Shown here: piece by piece, positions 22,192 through 32,062 of the stretch
How positions within the stretch are numbered: the first letter of the stretch is position 1
Layout: the number at the start of each line of letters is the position of its first letter
Source of the DNA: Azonexus sp.
Lineage (GTDB): Bacteria > Pseudomonadota > Gammaproteobacteria > Burkholderiales > Rhodocyclaceae
Reading direction: 5' to 3'
Assembly (NCBI RefSeq): GCF_023150235.1
Contig: NZ_JAKLLH010000019.1
Location: 1-64,000, forward strand
Length of the DNA stretch: 64,000 nucleotides
Notes under the pieces: model-generated
The model's input: the letters and a program-made list of their open reading frames with translations, nothing else
Database searches by the model: none
What the model was told of the DNA's origin: nothing
Program-made: the position numbers and the translations under genes

Positions 22192-23939
22192 GGCGCGGCC
22201 ACCTCGCGCTCGCCGGCCGGCAAGCGTTCGCGCCAGTCGGCGTAGTCGCCGCGCAGACTGGCCTGGCGAATGAGCAGGGGGCGGAGGAAAACCACCAGTT
22301 CGGTCTTGCGCCGCAACTGGTGACGGTTGGTGAAGACTTCGCCCAGGGTCGGGATATCCGCCAGCCCGGGTACCTGCCGGTTGCGTTCTTCGCTGGCGTC
22401 TTCCATCAGCCCGCCGAGCACGGCGATCTGGCCGCTGCCGATGCGCATGACCGACTCGATCTCCCGGGTGCGAATCACCGGCACCAGGTTTTCGATACCG
22501 TTCTTGCGCAGATCGGGATTGGGGTCCGGGACCTCGCGTCCGATGCTGGTGATGGTCGGGCGGATGTTGAGAATGATCTGGCCGTTTTCCCCGATCTGCG
22601 GTGTTACCGTCATGGTCAGGCCGACCGGGACAGTCTGCGGCGTCGTGGTGTAGGTCGTGGTGGTGCCGACGTTGGCGGTGGCGATGGCGTCCGCCTTGAC
22701 GGTGAAATAAACGTAATTCTCGACCACCTTGAGCAGGGCACTCTGGTTGTTTAGCACCGAGAGGCGGGGGCTGGAAAGGACGCGCGTCTGGCCAAAACTG
22801 GCAAGCAGGGAAATCAGGACGTCCGGGTTTTCGCCGCGTGTGTATTTGAGATTGACTCCGGTGCGCAGGGGGTTGCCGAGAAACTCGAACAGGCCACCGG
22901 CGCTGAGGCGGCTCCAGTCGATGCCCTGTTCGTAACCATCGTTGAGGGCTACTTCGACGATGGTGGCCTCGATCAATACCTGGCGATGGGCGGAGAGCAG
23001 AACGCGTTCGATGAATTCGCGGATCTTGTCGTGCTGGCGCTGCGTGGCGCGGATGGCGATCACGCCGCTTTCCTGGTGCACGATGATGGCCGCGGCTTCG
23101 CGCAGGGTGCTGCGCCTTACCCGCAGGTTGCTGCTGGCCTGCGTATCGCTGAAGACCGGCGGCGTGGCGGCAGTGTTGCCCTGGCGTTGGCGGGACGCGC
23201 TGCGGTTGGGCGCGACAAAGCCGCTGGCCTGTTGGGAAACCTGTTGTTCGACCTGGGTCTCGCTGGAGCCTTGCGGCAGCGCCTGGTCCTGCTCGCGCAG
23301 GATTTCCTTGAGATTGCGTTCCAGGTTTTCCCAGAAAAGATGGCGGCTGCTGTTTTCGATGCGGCTGCTCGACTGGTTGCCGGCACCGGCCGGCATGCCC
23401 TGCCCGCCGGGCGAAAGGCTGGCCGGGTTCACGGCGCTGCCGGCAATCTGCGCATTGCTGCCGACCTGGGTGCTGGCATTGCGGCTGAGATTGGGATAGT
23501 CGACCTGGTAGTGCGCCAGGTAGGGGGCGTCCGGTAGTACCGACAGGCTGTTGTCGGAAATTTCGTAGCGCAGATCGTGCTGGCGGGCGATGCGTTCGAG
23601 AATGTGCGCCAGCGGCTGGTCGACCGCGTGCAGCGTGACCTTGCCGCCGATACCGGGGTGCAGGTCGAGATTCAGGCGGGCGTCGCGGGCCAGGGCAAGC
23701 AGCAATTCCTGCAGATTTTGGTTGTTGACCGTGATGCTCAGGCGTAGCTGGTCCTTTTTCGGGCGCAAGGGCGGCAACTGCAGGGCTTCGTCGAGCAGGG
23801 GCGGAATTCGTGCCTCGCCGCGCACTCCGGCTTCCGCCGCGAGGTGGCCGCCGTTCGGCGCCAGGGCCTGCTGCGGCGCGCAAGCATGGCAGCAGAGAAG
23901 CAGCGGGACGAGCAGAAGGAGGAAGAAAGGAGAGGACAT
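22188..23939 (-). CDS. mshL: Outer-membrane secretin (MshL/PilQ family)
   Basis: 583 residues. N-terminal signal ending near LLLCCHACAP, possibly lipidated although the lipobox is atypical. STN/N0 domain at about 70-135 (LQELLLALARDARLNLDLHP, ILERIARQHDLRYEISDNSL), a Ser/Gln-rich linker, N1 domain (VIAIRATQRQHDKIREFIER) and secretin barrel with VLSSPRLSVLNNQSALLKVV, VPVGLTMTVTPQIGENGQII and AVLGGLMEDASEERNRQVPG. It forms the pilus exit pore. First gene of the operon; a 137-base gap separates it from divergent mlaF. Confidence 0.9.
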   Translation of the reverse strand: MSSPFFLLLLVPLLLCCHACAPQQALAPNGGHLAAEAGVRGEARIPPLLDEALQLPPLRPKKDQLRLSITVNNQNLQELLLALARDARLNLDLHPGIGGKVTLHAVDQPLAHILERIARQHDLRYEISDNSLSVLPDAPYLAHYQVDYPNLSRNASTQVGSNAQIAGSAVNPASLSPGGQGMPAGAGNQSSSRIENSSRHLFWENLERNLKEILREQDQALPQGSSETQVEQQVSQQASGFVAPNRSASRQRQGNTAATPPVFSDTQASSNLRVRRSTLREAAAIIVHQESGVIAIRATQRQHDKIREFIERVLLSAHRQVLIEATIVEVALNDGYEQGIDWSRLSAGGLFEFLGNPLRTGVNLKYTRGENPDVLISLLASFGQTRVLSSPRLSVLNNQSALLKVVENYVYFTVKADAIATANVGTTTTYTTTPQTVPVGLTMTVTPQIGENGQIILNIRPTITSIGREVPDPNPDLRKNGIENLVPVIRTREIESVMRIGSGQIAVLGGLMEDASEERNRQVPGLADIPTLGEVFTNRHQLRRKTELVVFLRPLLIRQASLRGDYADWRERLPAGEREVAAP

Positions 23940-24076
23940 GATGTCGCTGATATTTGTATGGCATCTTTATATGCGATTTGCAAATAAAATGCAAGACCAT
24001 GCCGGCGTTCTTGCCGCGAGTGTGCTCCGTGCGGGCTTCTGCTAAAATCCGGCTCTTGCCTTCAGAGGGGATCGCC

Positions 24077-24889
24077 TTGCCGACCGATATCCTGGTCGAT
24101 ATCGAAGACCTGCACTTTGCGTACGACGGACGCCCGATATTGCGTGGAATCGACATGCGGATTCCGCGTGGCCGGGTGGTGGCGATCATGGGCGGTTCGG
24201 GTTGCGGCAAAACCACCCTGCTGCGCTGCATCGGAGGTCAGCTGCGACCTTCGGGCGGGGTGGTCCGTTTCGGCGGCGACGTGGTTTCGGCCATGTCGGA
24301 GAAGGATTTGTATCGCCTGCGCCGCAAGATGGGCATGCTTTTCCAGTTCGGTGCGCTGTTTACCGACATGTCGGTCTTCGATAACGTGGCTTTTCCCTTG
24401 CGCGAACATTCCGCCCTGCCGGAAGGCATGGTGCGCGATCTGGTGTTGATGAAGCTGGAGGCGGTGGGCCTGCGCGGTGCGGGGCGGCTGATGCCCAGCG
24501 AGCTTTCCGGAGGCATGGCGCGGCGCGTGGCGCTGGCACGGGCCATTGCCCTGGACCCGATGCTGGTGATGTACGACGAGCCGTTTGCCGGCCTCGATCC
24601 AATTGCGCTGGGCGTGATCGGGCAGTTGATCCGGCGCTTGAACGATGCCCTGGGCGCAACCTCGATCATGGTGACGCACGATGTCCATGAATCGCTGGCC
24701 ATCGTCGATTACGTCTATTTCCTGTCCGAGGGGCGAGTGGTGGCCGAGGGAACGCCGGATGAGATCCGTACCTCGCGGGATCCCTTCGTGCATCAGTTCG
24801 TGCACGCCGAGGCGGCAGGCCCGGTGCGTTTCGATTACCCGGCGCCGACGGTCGGCGACGAATTCCTTGGCGGGAGAAGGCATGCCTGA
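24077..24889 (+). CDS. mlaF: Mla phospholipid transport ATPase MlaF
   Basis: Start chosen at TTG 24077, seven bases after AGAGGGG; upstream codons look non-coding. 270 residues with Walker A GGSGCGKTT (39-47), Q-loop LFQFGALFTDM, signature LSGGMARRVALARA, Walker B MLVMYDEPFAGLDP and H-loop VTHDVHES. The LFQFGALFTDMSVFDNVAFP segment is typical of MlaF/Ttg2A. It drives lipid trafficking between the membranes with MlaE, MlaD and MlaB. Overlaps mlaE by eight bases. Confidence 0.93.
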   Translation: MPTDILVDIEDLHFAYDGRPILRGIDMRIPRGRVVAIMGGSGCGKTTLLRCIGGQLRPSGGVVRFGGDVVSAMSEKDLYRLRRKMGMLFQFGALFTDMSVFDNVAFPLREHSALPEGMVRDLVLMKLEAVGLRGAGRLMPSELSGGMARRVALARAIALDPMLVMYDEPFAGLDPIALGVIGQLIRRLNDALGATSIMVTHDVHESLAIVDYVYFLSEGRVVAEGTPDEIRTSRDPFVHQFVHAEAAGPVRFDYPAPTVGDEFLGGRRHA

Positions 24890-25676
24890 TCTGTTCAAGC
24901 CCATCCGCAGGCTCGGGCACGCCGCCGTCGAGCGTATCTGGCGTCTCGGGTTCGCCACACGCTTCCTTTTTGCCATTCTTCAGCATTCGGGCATGGCTTT
25001 TCTCCGCCTTCCCCTGCTGCTGCGCGAAATCTATTTCAGCGGCGTTCTCTCCCTGGTCATCATCCTGGTTTCCGGGCTGTTCGTTGGCCTGGTGCTCGGC
25101 CTGCAGGGCTACGAGACCCTGCAGCGCTACGGTTCGACCGAGGCCTTGGGTGTGCTCGTGGCGCTTTCCCTGACGCGCGAGCTGGGACCGGTGGTGGCCG
25201 GCCTGCTTTTTGCCTCGCGTGCCGGTTCGTCGATTACCGCCGAGATCGGCTTGATGAAGGCGACCGAACAACTCAAGGCGATGGACATGATGGCGGTCAG
25301 CCCGATTGCCCGTGTCGTGGCGCCGCGCTTCTGGGGCGGTGTGATTGCCATGCCCTTGCTGGCGGCGCTTTTTTCGGCGATGGGCGTGATCGGCGGCTGG
25401 TTGATCGGCGTCGTCTTCATCGGTGTCGACGACGGTGCTTTCTGGTCGCAGATGCAGGCCAGCGTCGATTTTCGTTATGACATTGTCAATGGGGTGATCA
25501 AGAGCATGGTGTTCGGCTTTGCCGTGGCCTTGATTGCCGTTTTCGAGGGCTACGATTCGGCGCCGACCGCCGAGGGGGTGTCGCGGGCGATTACCCGTAC
25601 CGTGGTGACCTCGGCGCTGGCCATTCTGGCGCTGGATTTCGTCCTGACCTCGTTCATGTTCCGGGGAACCTCATGA
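24882..25676 (+). CDS. mlaE: Mla permease MlaE
   Basis: 264 residues, five to six hydrophobic helices, with the conserved MlaE core SGLFVGLVLGLQGYETLQRY, LTRELGPVVAGLLFASRAGS and AEIGLMKATEQLKAMDMMAV. It is the inner-membrane subunit that moves phospholipid between MlaD and the bilayer. Start at ATG 24882 after GGGAGAAGG; ATGA overlap with mlaD. Confidence 0.93.
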   Translation: MPDLFKPIRRLGHAAVERIWRLGFATRFLFAILQHSGMAFLRLPLLLREIYFSGVLSLVIILVSGLFVGLVLGLQGYETLQRYGSTEALGVLVALSLTRELGPVVAGLLFASRAGSSITAEIGLMKATEQLKAMDMMAVSPIARVVAPRFWGGVIAMPLLAALFSAMGVIGGWLIGVVFIGVDDGAFWSQMQASVDFRYDIVNGVIKSMVFGFAVALIAVFEGYDSAPTAEGVSRAITRTVVTSALAILALDFVLTSFMFRGTS

Positions 25677-26143
25677 ATCGTACCGTACTCGACCTCTGGG
25701 TCGGTTTCTTCGTCGCCATCGGAATCGCCGCGCTGTTGTTCCTGGCCCTCAAGGTGGGCAACCTTTCGTCGGCACAGTTGTCCGAGACCTACGTACTGCA
25801 GGCCAAGTTTGATAATATCGGCGGCCTCAAGGTTCGCGGGCCGGTCAAAAGCGCCGGTGTCGTCGTTGGCCGGATTGCTGAAATCCGTTTCGATCCGGCT
25901 AGTTACGAGGCAGTAGTCGTCCTCAATGTCGATGGGCGCTACCGCTTCCCGAAGGACACCTTCGCTTCGATCTACACTGCGGGCCTGCTGGGCGAGCAGT
26001 ATGTCGGACTGGATGTCGGCGGCGATGAAAAAATGCTGAATCCGGGAGAGACGATTGCCAAAACCCAATCGGCCGTGGTGCTGGAGAAAATGATCAGCCA
26101 ATTCCTCTTCAACAAGGCGGCGGAAGGACAGGACAACAAATAA
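25673..26143 (+). CDS. mlaD: Mla MCE-domain protein MlaD
   Basis: 156 residues: one N-terminal transmembrane helix (FFVAIGIAALLFLALKVGNL) and one MCE domain (YVLQAKFDNIGGLKVRGPVK, SAGVVVGRIAEIRFDP, TAGLLGEQYVGLDVGGDE). It forms the periplasmic hexamer of the MlaFEDB complex. The C-terminal helix (VLEKMISQFLFNKAAEG) is present. The stop codon overlaps the mlaA start by one base. Confidence 0.93.
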   Translation: MNRTVLDLWVGFFVAIGIAALLFLALKVGNLSSAQLSETYVLQAKFDNIGGLKVRGPVKSAGVVVGRIAEIRFDPASYEAVVVLNVDGRYRFPKDTFASIYTAGLLGEQYVGLDVGGDEKMLNPGETIAKTQSAVVLEKMISQFLFNKAAEGQDNK

Positions 26144-26862
26144 TGCAACTGAACGGGAAACGATCGGCCAGGGCCGGCAGGCGCCTCTCCCTGTGTCTGG
26201 CCGCACTGGCCCTGAGCACGGCCGTGTGGGCCGGCGACAATCCGCGCGATCCGTACGAGGGTTTCAACCGTACCATGTTCGCGGTACATGAAACCCTGGA
26301 TCGCTCGCTGCTCAAGCCGGTAGCCCGGGGCTACGACCGTGCGCTCCCCTTGCCGGTGAAGGCGGGGGTCGGCAATTTCTTCGGCAACGTCGGCGATGCC
26401 TGGACGGGGGCCAACAATCTGCTGCAGGGCAAGGCCGGAGATGCCGGAGTCGATCTTGCCCGTCTATTGGTCAACTCCACGCTCGGTATCTTCGGTCTCT
26501 TCGATGTCGCCAGCGAACTCGGTCTGGAAAAACATGACGAGGATTTCGGCCAGACCCTGGCCGTCTGGGGGGTTGGCGACGGCGCCTACTTGTTCTGGCC
26601 CCTGATCGGTCCGCGCAGCGTGCGCGATACGGCTGGCTTCGTGACCGATGCCTGGGTCGATCCCGTCGGGTGGGTCGATCCGGTGCGTGTGCGCAACACT
26701 TTCCGTGGCGTGCGCATCGTCGATGTTCGCGCCAGTCTCCTGCCTTCCGACAAGGTGGTCGATGAGGCCGCGCTCGACAAGTATTCCTACATTCGCGATG
26801 CTTATTTCCAGCGTCGCCAGAACCAGATCCACGACGGCCGCCCGCCGCGCCTGGACGATTGA
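26143..26862 (+). CDS. mlaA: MlaA (VacJ) outer-membrane lipid channel
   Basis: 239 residues with the MlaA core DPYEGFNRTMFAVHETLDRS, VGNFFGNVGDAWTGANNLLQ, RLLVNSTLGIFGLFDVASEL and QTLAVWGVGDGAYLFWPLIG. It removes misplaced phospholipid from the outer leaflet. Unlike E. coli, the gene is inside the mla operon. The signal peptide ends LSTAVWAGD without a lipobox cysteine at the cleavage point, so it may be released by signal peptidase I instead of being a lipoprotein. Confidence 0.92.
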   Translation: MQLNGKRSARAGRRLSLCLAALALSTAVWAGDNPRDPYEGFNRTMFAVHETLDRSLLKPVARGYDRALPLPVKAGVGNFFGNVGDAWTGANNLLQGKAGDAGVDLARLLVNSTLGIFGLFDVASELGLEKHDEDFGQTLAVWGVGDGAYLFWPLIGPRSVRDTAGFVTDAWVDPVGWVDPVRVRNTFRGVRIVDVRASLLPSDKVVDEAALDKYSYIRDAYFQRRQNQIHDGRPPRLDD

Positions 26863-26872
26863 GAGTAGATCG

Positions 26873-27496
26873 ATGATCCGGAAGTTTGCCATTGCCCTGC
26901 TGGGTTGCCTTGCCTTATCGCTGTTCGCGCCGGCTTTTGCCCAGGAGGCGCCGGATGTGCTGGTGCATCGGGTGACCGAGGAAGTGCTTGAAATCGTTCG
27001 CAAGGACAAGGAAATACAGAACGGCAATACGCAGAAGGCGATTGATCTGGTCGAAGTCCGGGTTTTGCCGCATTTCAATTTTGCCCGCATGACCGCGCTG
27101 GCGGTCGGCAAGGACTGGCGCAAGGCGAGCCCGCAGCAGCAGCAGCAGTTGACGCAGGAATTCAAGACCCTGCTGGTGCGCACCTACTCCAACGCCCTGA
27201 CCGGCTACCGCAACCAGAAGATGGTCTACAAGCCCTTGAAGATGAACCCCGGCGATGGCGATGCCTTGGTGCGGACCGAGGTCGTGCAGCCGGGCAACAA
27301 ACCGGTGCAGATCGATTACAGCCTGGAGAAGGTGGAGGCCGTCTGGAAGGTGTACGACGTGGTCGTGGCCGGGATCAGCCTGGTCACCAATTACCGCGAT
27401 CAGTTCGGCCAGGAAGTCCGGAATGGCGGGATCGACGGTTTGATCGCCGCGATTGCCGGTAAAAACAAGTCGCTCTCGACACCGCCAGGCAAGTAA
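26873..27496 (+). CDS. mlaC: Mla periplasmic lipid-shuttle protein MlaC
   Basis: 207 residues, start at ATG 26873, with a clear signal peptide (FAIALLGCLALSLFAPAFAQ). The mature part matches MlaC: IDLVEVRVLPHFNFARMTAL, AVGKDWRKASPQQQQQLTQE and FKTLLVRTYSNALTGYRNQK, ending with VTNYRDQFGQEVRNGGIDGL. It carries phospholipid between MlaA and MlaD across the periplasm. Follows mlaA after ten bases. Confidence 0.93.
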   Translation: MIRKFAIALLGCLALSLFAPAFAQEAPDVLVHRVTEEVLEIVRKDKEIQNGNTQKAIDLVEVRVLPHFNFARMTALAVGKDWRKASPQQQQQLTQEFKTLLVRTYSNALTGYRNQKMVYKPLKMNPGDGDALVRTEVVQPGNKPVQIDYSLEKVEAVWKVYDVVVAGISLVTNYRDQFGQEVRNGGIDGLIAAIAGKNKSLSTPPGK

Positions 27497-27503
27497 GCAG
27501 CCG

Positions 27504-27785
27504 ATGATCGACGTTCAGCCCGGTCGCCTGCGAATTACCGTCCCGATGCGGATGGAGACCGCCGCCGCCTTGCTGGCGGCGGGGTCGGGTGCCTTGCAGC
27601 CGGGCGAGCAGGTGATCGATCTGGGGGCGGTGGATGATGCCGATTCGTCGGCTGTCGCGGTGATGCTGGGATGGCTGCGCGCGGCGCCCGAGTCACGGTC
27701 GACCCTGCGTTTTGCCAATATTCCCGACGGTGTCGCCGCATTGGCCGATCTGTACGGCGTCAGCGAACTGCTGCCGCGCCTCTGA
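27504..27785 (+). CDS. mlaB: STAS-domain protein MlaB
   Basis: 93 residues from ATG 27504, seven bases after mlaC. A STAS fold: GEQVIDLGAVDDADSSAVAV, with the conserved DSSAVA loop, and VMLGWLRAA. MlaB stabilises MlaF in the complex. The peptide PESRSTLRF is encoded by a one-mismatch copy of the palindromic repeat (27695-27706). Confidence 0.88.
   Translation: MIDVQPGRLRITVPMRMETAAALLAAGSGALQPGEQVIDLGAVDDADSSAVAVMLGWLRAAPESRSTLRFANIPDGVAALADLYGVSELLPRL
27695..27706. repeat. Degenerate palindrome copy in mlaB
   Basis: ACGGTCGACCCT, one base different from the 12-mer core, preceded by AGTC. It lies in frame in mlaB and encodes SRST, the same reading frame as in uup. Confidence 0.6.
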
Positions 27786-27798
27786 ACCCGGAGTTTTT

Positions 27799-28518
27799 TT
27801 GTCTGCTGCCGTATCCATTGACGGGGTCGCCAAGCGTTTTGGTGCGTTGCAGGCCCTCGCCGGCGTTTCGCTGGAAATCCCCGCCGGCGAGTTTTTCGGT
27901 CTGCTCGGCCCCAACGGTGCCGGCAAAACGACCCTGATCTCGACTCTGGCCGGCCTGGCCCGGCCGGATGCCGGTACGATCAGGGTGATGGGGCACGACG
28001 TCGTTCGCGATTTTCGCGAGGCCCGGCGGCATCTTGGCGTGGTGCCACAGGAACTGGTCTTCGATCCCTTCTTCAATGTCCGCGAAACCCTGCGCATCCA
28101 GTCCGGTTATTTCGGCATCCGCAACAACGACGACTGGATCGACGAAATCCTCGAAAACCTCGACCTGACGAGCAAGGCCGAGGTCAACATGCGACGCCTG
28201 TCGGGCGGCATGAAGCGGCGCGTACTGGTAGCCCAGGCACTGGTGCACAAGCCGCCGGTGATCGTGCTCGACGAGCCGACGGCCGGTGTCGATGTCGAAC
28301 TGCGCCAGGGACTTTGGCAGTTCATCCGCCGCTTGAACGGAGAAGGCCATACCATCATTCTGACCACGCATTACCTGGAAGAAGCCGAGGCGCTGTGCAA
28401 CCGCATCGCGCTGATGAAGCTGGGCAAGGTGCTGGCGCTCGATACCACGGCCAACCTGATGGCGGCCCACCCCGGCGCTTCGCTGGAAGAAGTGTTCATG
28501 CGCATGGTGCAGCAGTGA
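27799..28518 (+). CDS. ABC transporter ATP-binding protein (YadG-like)
   Basis: Start placed at TTG 27799 with GGAG six bases before it, giving 239 residues. Walker A GPNGAGKTTLI, signature LSGGMKRRVLVAQAL, Walker B VIVLDEPTAGVD and H-loop TTHYLEEAEALCNR. Closest in pattern to the YadG/CcmA ABC-2 type exporters. It pairs with the permease downstream through a GTGA overlap. The substrate is unknown. Confidence 0.88.
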   Translation: MSAAVSIDGVAKRFGALQALAGVSLEIPAGEFFGLLGPNGAGKTTLISTLAGLARPDAGTIRVMGHDVVRDFREARRHLGVVPQELVFDPFFNVRETLRIQSGYFGIRNNDDWIDEILENLDLTSKAEVNMRRLSGGMKRRVLVAQALVHKPPVIVLDEPTAGVDVELRQGLWQFIRRLNGEGHTIILTTHYLEEAEALCNRIALMKLGKVLALDTTANLMAAHPGASLEEVFMRMVQQ

Positions 28519-29267
28519 TCGGCTTTCTGACCTTGTTCTACAAGGAATTCCTGCGGTTCTGGAAGGTCGCTTTCCAGACCATCGCGGCGCCGGTTCTGAC
28601 CGCCTTGCTCTACCTGCTGATCTTCGGCCACGTGCTCGATGGTCAACTGCGGGTGCATGGCGTCGAATACACCGCCTTCCTGATTCCGGGCCTGGTGATG
28701 ATGCAGGTGCTGCAGAACGCCTTCGCCAACTCCTCTTCCAGCCTGATCCAGGCCAAGATTACCGGCTCGATCGTGTTCGTGCTGCTGCCGCCGATTTCCT
28801 ATGGCGCCTTTTTCCTCGCTTACGTGCTGGCGGCGACCTTGCGCGGCTTGCTGGTCGGTCTCGGGGTTTTGCTCGCGACGGTCTGGTTCGCCGATTTGCA
28901 GGTGGTGGCGCCGGGCTGGATCCTGATCTTCGCGCTGCTCGGCGGCGCCCTGTTCGGCGCGGCCGGGATGATTGCCGGAATCTGGGCCGAGAAGTTCGAC
29001 CAGCTGGCAGCTTTCCAGAATTTCCTGATCATGCCGCTGACCATGCTCTCCGGCGTCTTTTATTCGCTTCACTCGCTGCCGGCGTTCTGGCAGCAAGTCT
29101 CGCATTACAATCCCGTTTTTTACATGATTGATGGCTTCCGCTATGGCTTTTTCGGCGTTTCCGACGTTTCGCCGCTGAACAGCCTGGGCGTGGTCGTCGT
29201 CTGCTTTGCCGCGGTCTCCCTGCTGACGCTGGAACTCCTGCGCCGCGGCTGGAAGTTGAGAGGTTGA
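28515..29267 (+). CDS. ABC-2 type permease (YadH-like)
   Basis: 250 residues from the GTG at 28515, six predicted helices. ABC-2 landmarks are FLIPGLVMMQVLQNAFANSS, LLPPISYGAFFLAYVLAATL and FLIMPLTMLSGVFYSLHSLP. It forms an exporter with the ATPase upstream. Its insertion between mlaB and ibaG is a common arrangement in beta-proteobacteria, which suggests an envelope role, but no substrate can be named. Confidence 0.88.
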   Translation: MIGFLTLFYKEFLRFWKVAFQTIAAPVLTALLYLLIFGHVLDGQLRVHGVEYTAFLIPGLVMMQVLQNAFANSSSSLIQAKITGSIVFVLLPPISYGAFFLAYVLAATLRGLLVGLGVLLATVWFADLQVVAPGWILIFALLGGALFGAAGMIAGIWAEKFDQLAAFQNFLIMPLTMLSGVFYSLHSLPAFWQQVSHYNPVFYMIDGFRYGFFGVSDVSPLNSLGVVVVCFAAVSLLTLELLRRGWKLRG

Positions 29268-29272
29268 ACCCG

Positions 29273-30764
<1,492 letters not shown>

Positions 30765-30805
30765 TCTGAATACTTGAGTTGCCGTGATGCGCGGCAGCGA
30801 TTTTG

Positions 30806-30837
30806 GCCCGTTTTCACGGTCGACCGTGAAAACGGGC
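30806..30837. terminator. 32-bp perfect palindrome downstream of murA (repeat family member)
   Basis: Arms GCCCGTTTTCACGGTC and the exact reverse complement, then CTATTTT. The centre is ACGGTCGACCGT (30816-30827). This is the most perfect copy of the dispersed palindrome in the window and could act as the murA terminator. Confidence 0.8.
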
Positions 30838-30872
30838 TATTTTCATCGTAAGACTAACTCCGGTTTGAAACC

Positions 30873-30922
30873 CCGCCCTTCAGGGCGGAGGGAGCCGACC
30901 CCGGCCTGAAGGCCGGGGTTTC
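30873..30922. terminator. Two consecutive GC-rich hairpins
   Basis: CCGCCCT-TC-AGGGCGG (30873-30888) is followed by ACCCCGGCC-TGAA-GGCCGGGGT (30898-30919) and TTTC. The outer flanks GAAACCCC and GGGGTTTC can also pair with each other. A terminator or a REP-like element; no T-run longer than three. Confidence 0.6.
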
Positions 30923-30972
30923 AGGCGACCGTTTTGGGAGGGGATGCAAACCTCTTCCAAAACATGTTTGAC

Positions 30973-30994
30973 CGACAGGCATGAATGCCTGTCG
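30973..30994. terminator. Hairpin directly after the dmeF stop codon
   Basis: CGACAGGCAT-GA-ATGCCTGTCG, a perfect 10-bp stem, touches the stop codon of the minus-strand metal exporter gene. There is no clear T-run on the minus strand, so termination efficiency is uncertain. Confidence 0.55.
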
Positions 30995-32062
30995 CTAATT
31001 TCTTGCTTGCGGGCAGTCGGGGCAGCGCTGGATTTCGACCGTCAGGTGCGCCACTTCGTCGTGAATGGCCAGTGCGGTGCGTACGCTTTGCGCGGTCAGG
31101 CCAGGGTCATGGGTGAGCAGGGCCAGGGCGCAGGCGTAGCTGCCGCTGCCGACACGCCAGACGTGGAGGTCGGTGATTTCGCTGCGGCCGGGCAGTTCGG
31201 CGACCAGGGCGTGAATCTCGGCGACGATGGGGTGATCCATCTCGCGGTCGAGCAGGATGCGGCCGCTGTCGCGCAGCAGATTCTTCGCCCACAGCCCGAC
31301 CAGCACCCCGCCAAGCACCGCGCAGGCCGGATCGAGCCAGTCCCAGCCCAGCCACCAGCCGCCGGCCAGCGCGGCAATCGCCAGCAGCGAGGTCAGCGCG
31401 TCGGTCAGCACGTGGATGTGCGCGGCGCGCAGGTTCAGGTCGTGCCCGGCCGCATGCTCATGCGTGTGTGGGTGAGTGTGCGAATGGGGATGCGAGTCGG
31501 CATGCGCATGCGCGTGATCGTGGCCGTGGTGCGCATGCCCGTGTCCGGCATCGCCGGCACGTTCGAGGATCAAGGCGCAGAGCAGGTTGACCGCCAGGCC
31601 GATGACGGCCACCAGCAGCGCTTCGCCGTAGCGGATCGGCTGCGGTGCCAGCAGGCGTTCGCCGGCGCTCCACAGCATCGCCAGCGCCACCCCGAGCAGC
31701 GCCAGGGCGCTGGTGTAGCTGGCCAGGATCTCGATTTTCCAGGTGCCGAAGGCAAAGCGCGGGTCGTCGGCGTAGCGCCGGGCGGCGGCGTAAGCCAAGG
31801 CGGCGAGGCCGATGGCCAGCGCGTGCGAACTCATGTGCAGGCCGTCGGCAAGGACCGCCAGCGAATTGAACCACCAACCGGCGACGATCTCGCCGACCAT
31901 GGTCAGCAGCGTCAGCCACAGCACCTGGCGGGTGCCGCGTTCGGCGGCGGCACGCGGGCTGGTGAAGCGGTGCGCATGCCGCCAGCGAGTCAGGTCGTGA
32001 GCGGCCTGAGTGTTCGCCTTGGAGGGGGCGGTGGCCGTGGGAGTTTCCGGGGCGGCGCTCAT
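30995..32062 (-). CDS. dmeF: Cation diffusion facilitator, DmeF-like Co/Ni exporter
   Basis: 355 residues, six transmembrane helices. CDF landmarks: GWWFNSLAVLADGLHMSSHA (metal site HxxxD in TM2), AAHIHVLTDALTSLLAIAAL (second metal site in TM5). A histidine-rich loop (HAHHGHDHAHAHADSHPHSH and on) lies between TM4 and TM5, and a long N-terminal region starts before RHAHRF, as in DmeF. Expected to export Co, Ni or Zn. Overlaps the aldolase gene by ATGA. Confidence 0.85.
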   Translation of the reverse strand: MSAAPETPTATAPSKANTQAAHDLTRWRHAHRFTSPRAAAERGTRQVLWLTLLTMVGEIVAGWWFNSLAVLADGLHMSSHALAIGLAALAYAAARRYADDPRFAFGTWKIEILASYTSALALLGVALAMLWSAGERLLAPQPIRYGEALLVAVIGLAVNLLCALILERAGDAGHGHAHHGHDHAHAHADSHPHSHTHPHTHEHAAGHDLNLRAAHIHVLTDALTSLLAIAALAGGWWLGWDWLDPACAVLGGVLVGLWAKNLLRDSGRILLDREMDHPIVAEIHALVAELPGRSEITDLHVWRVGSGSYACALALLTHDPGLTAQSVRTALAIHDEVAHLTVEIQRCPDCPQARN

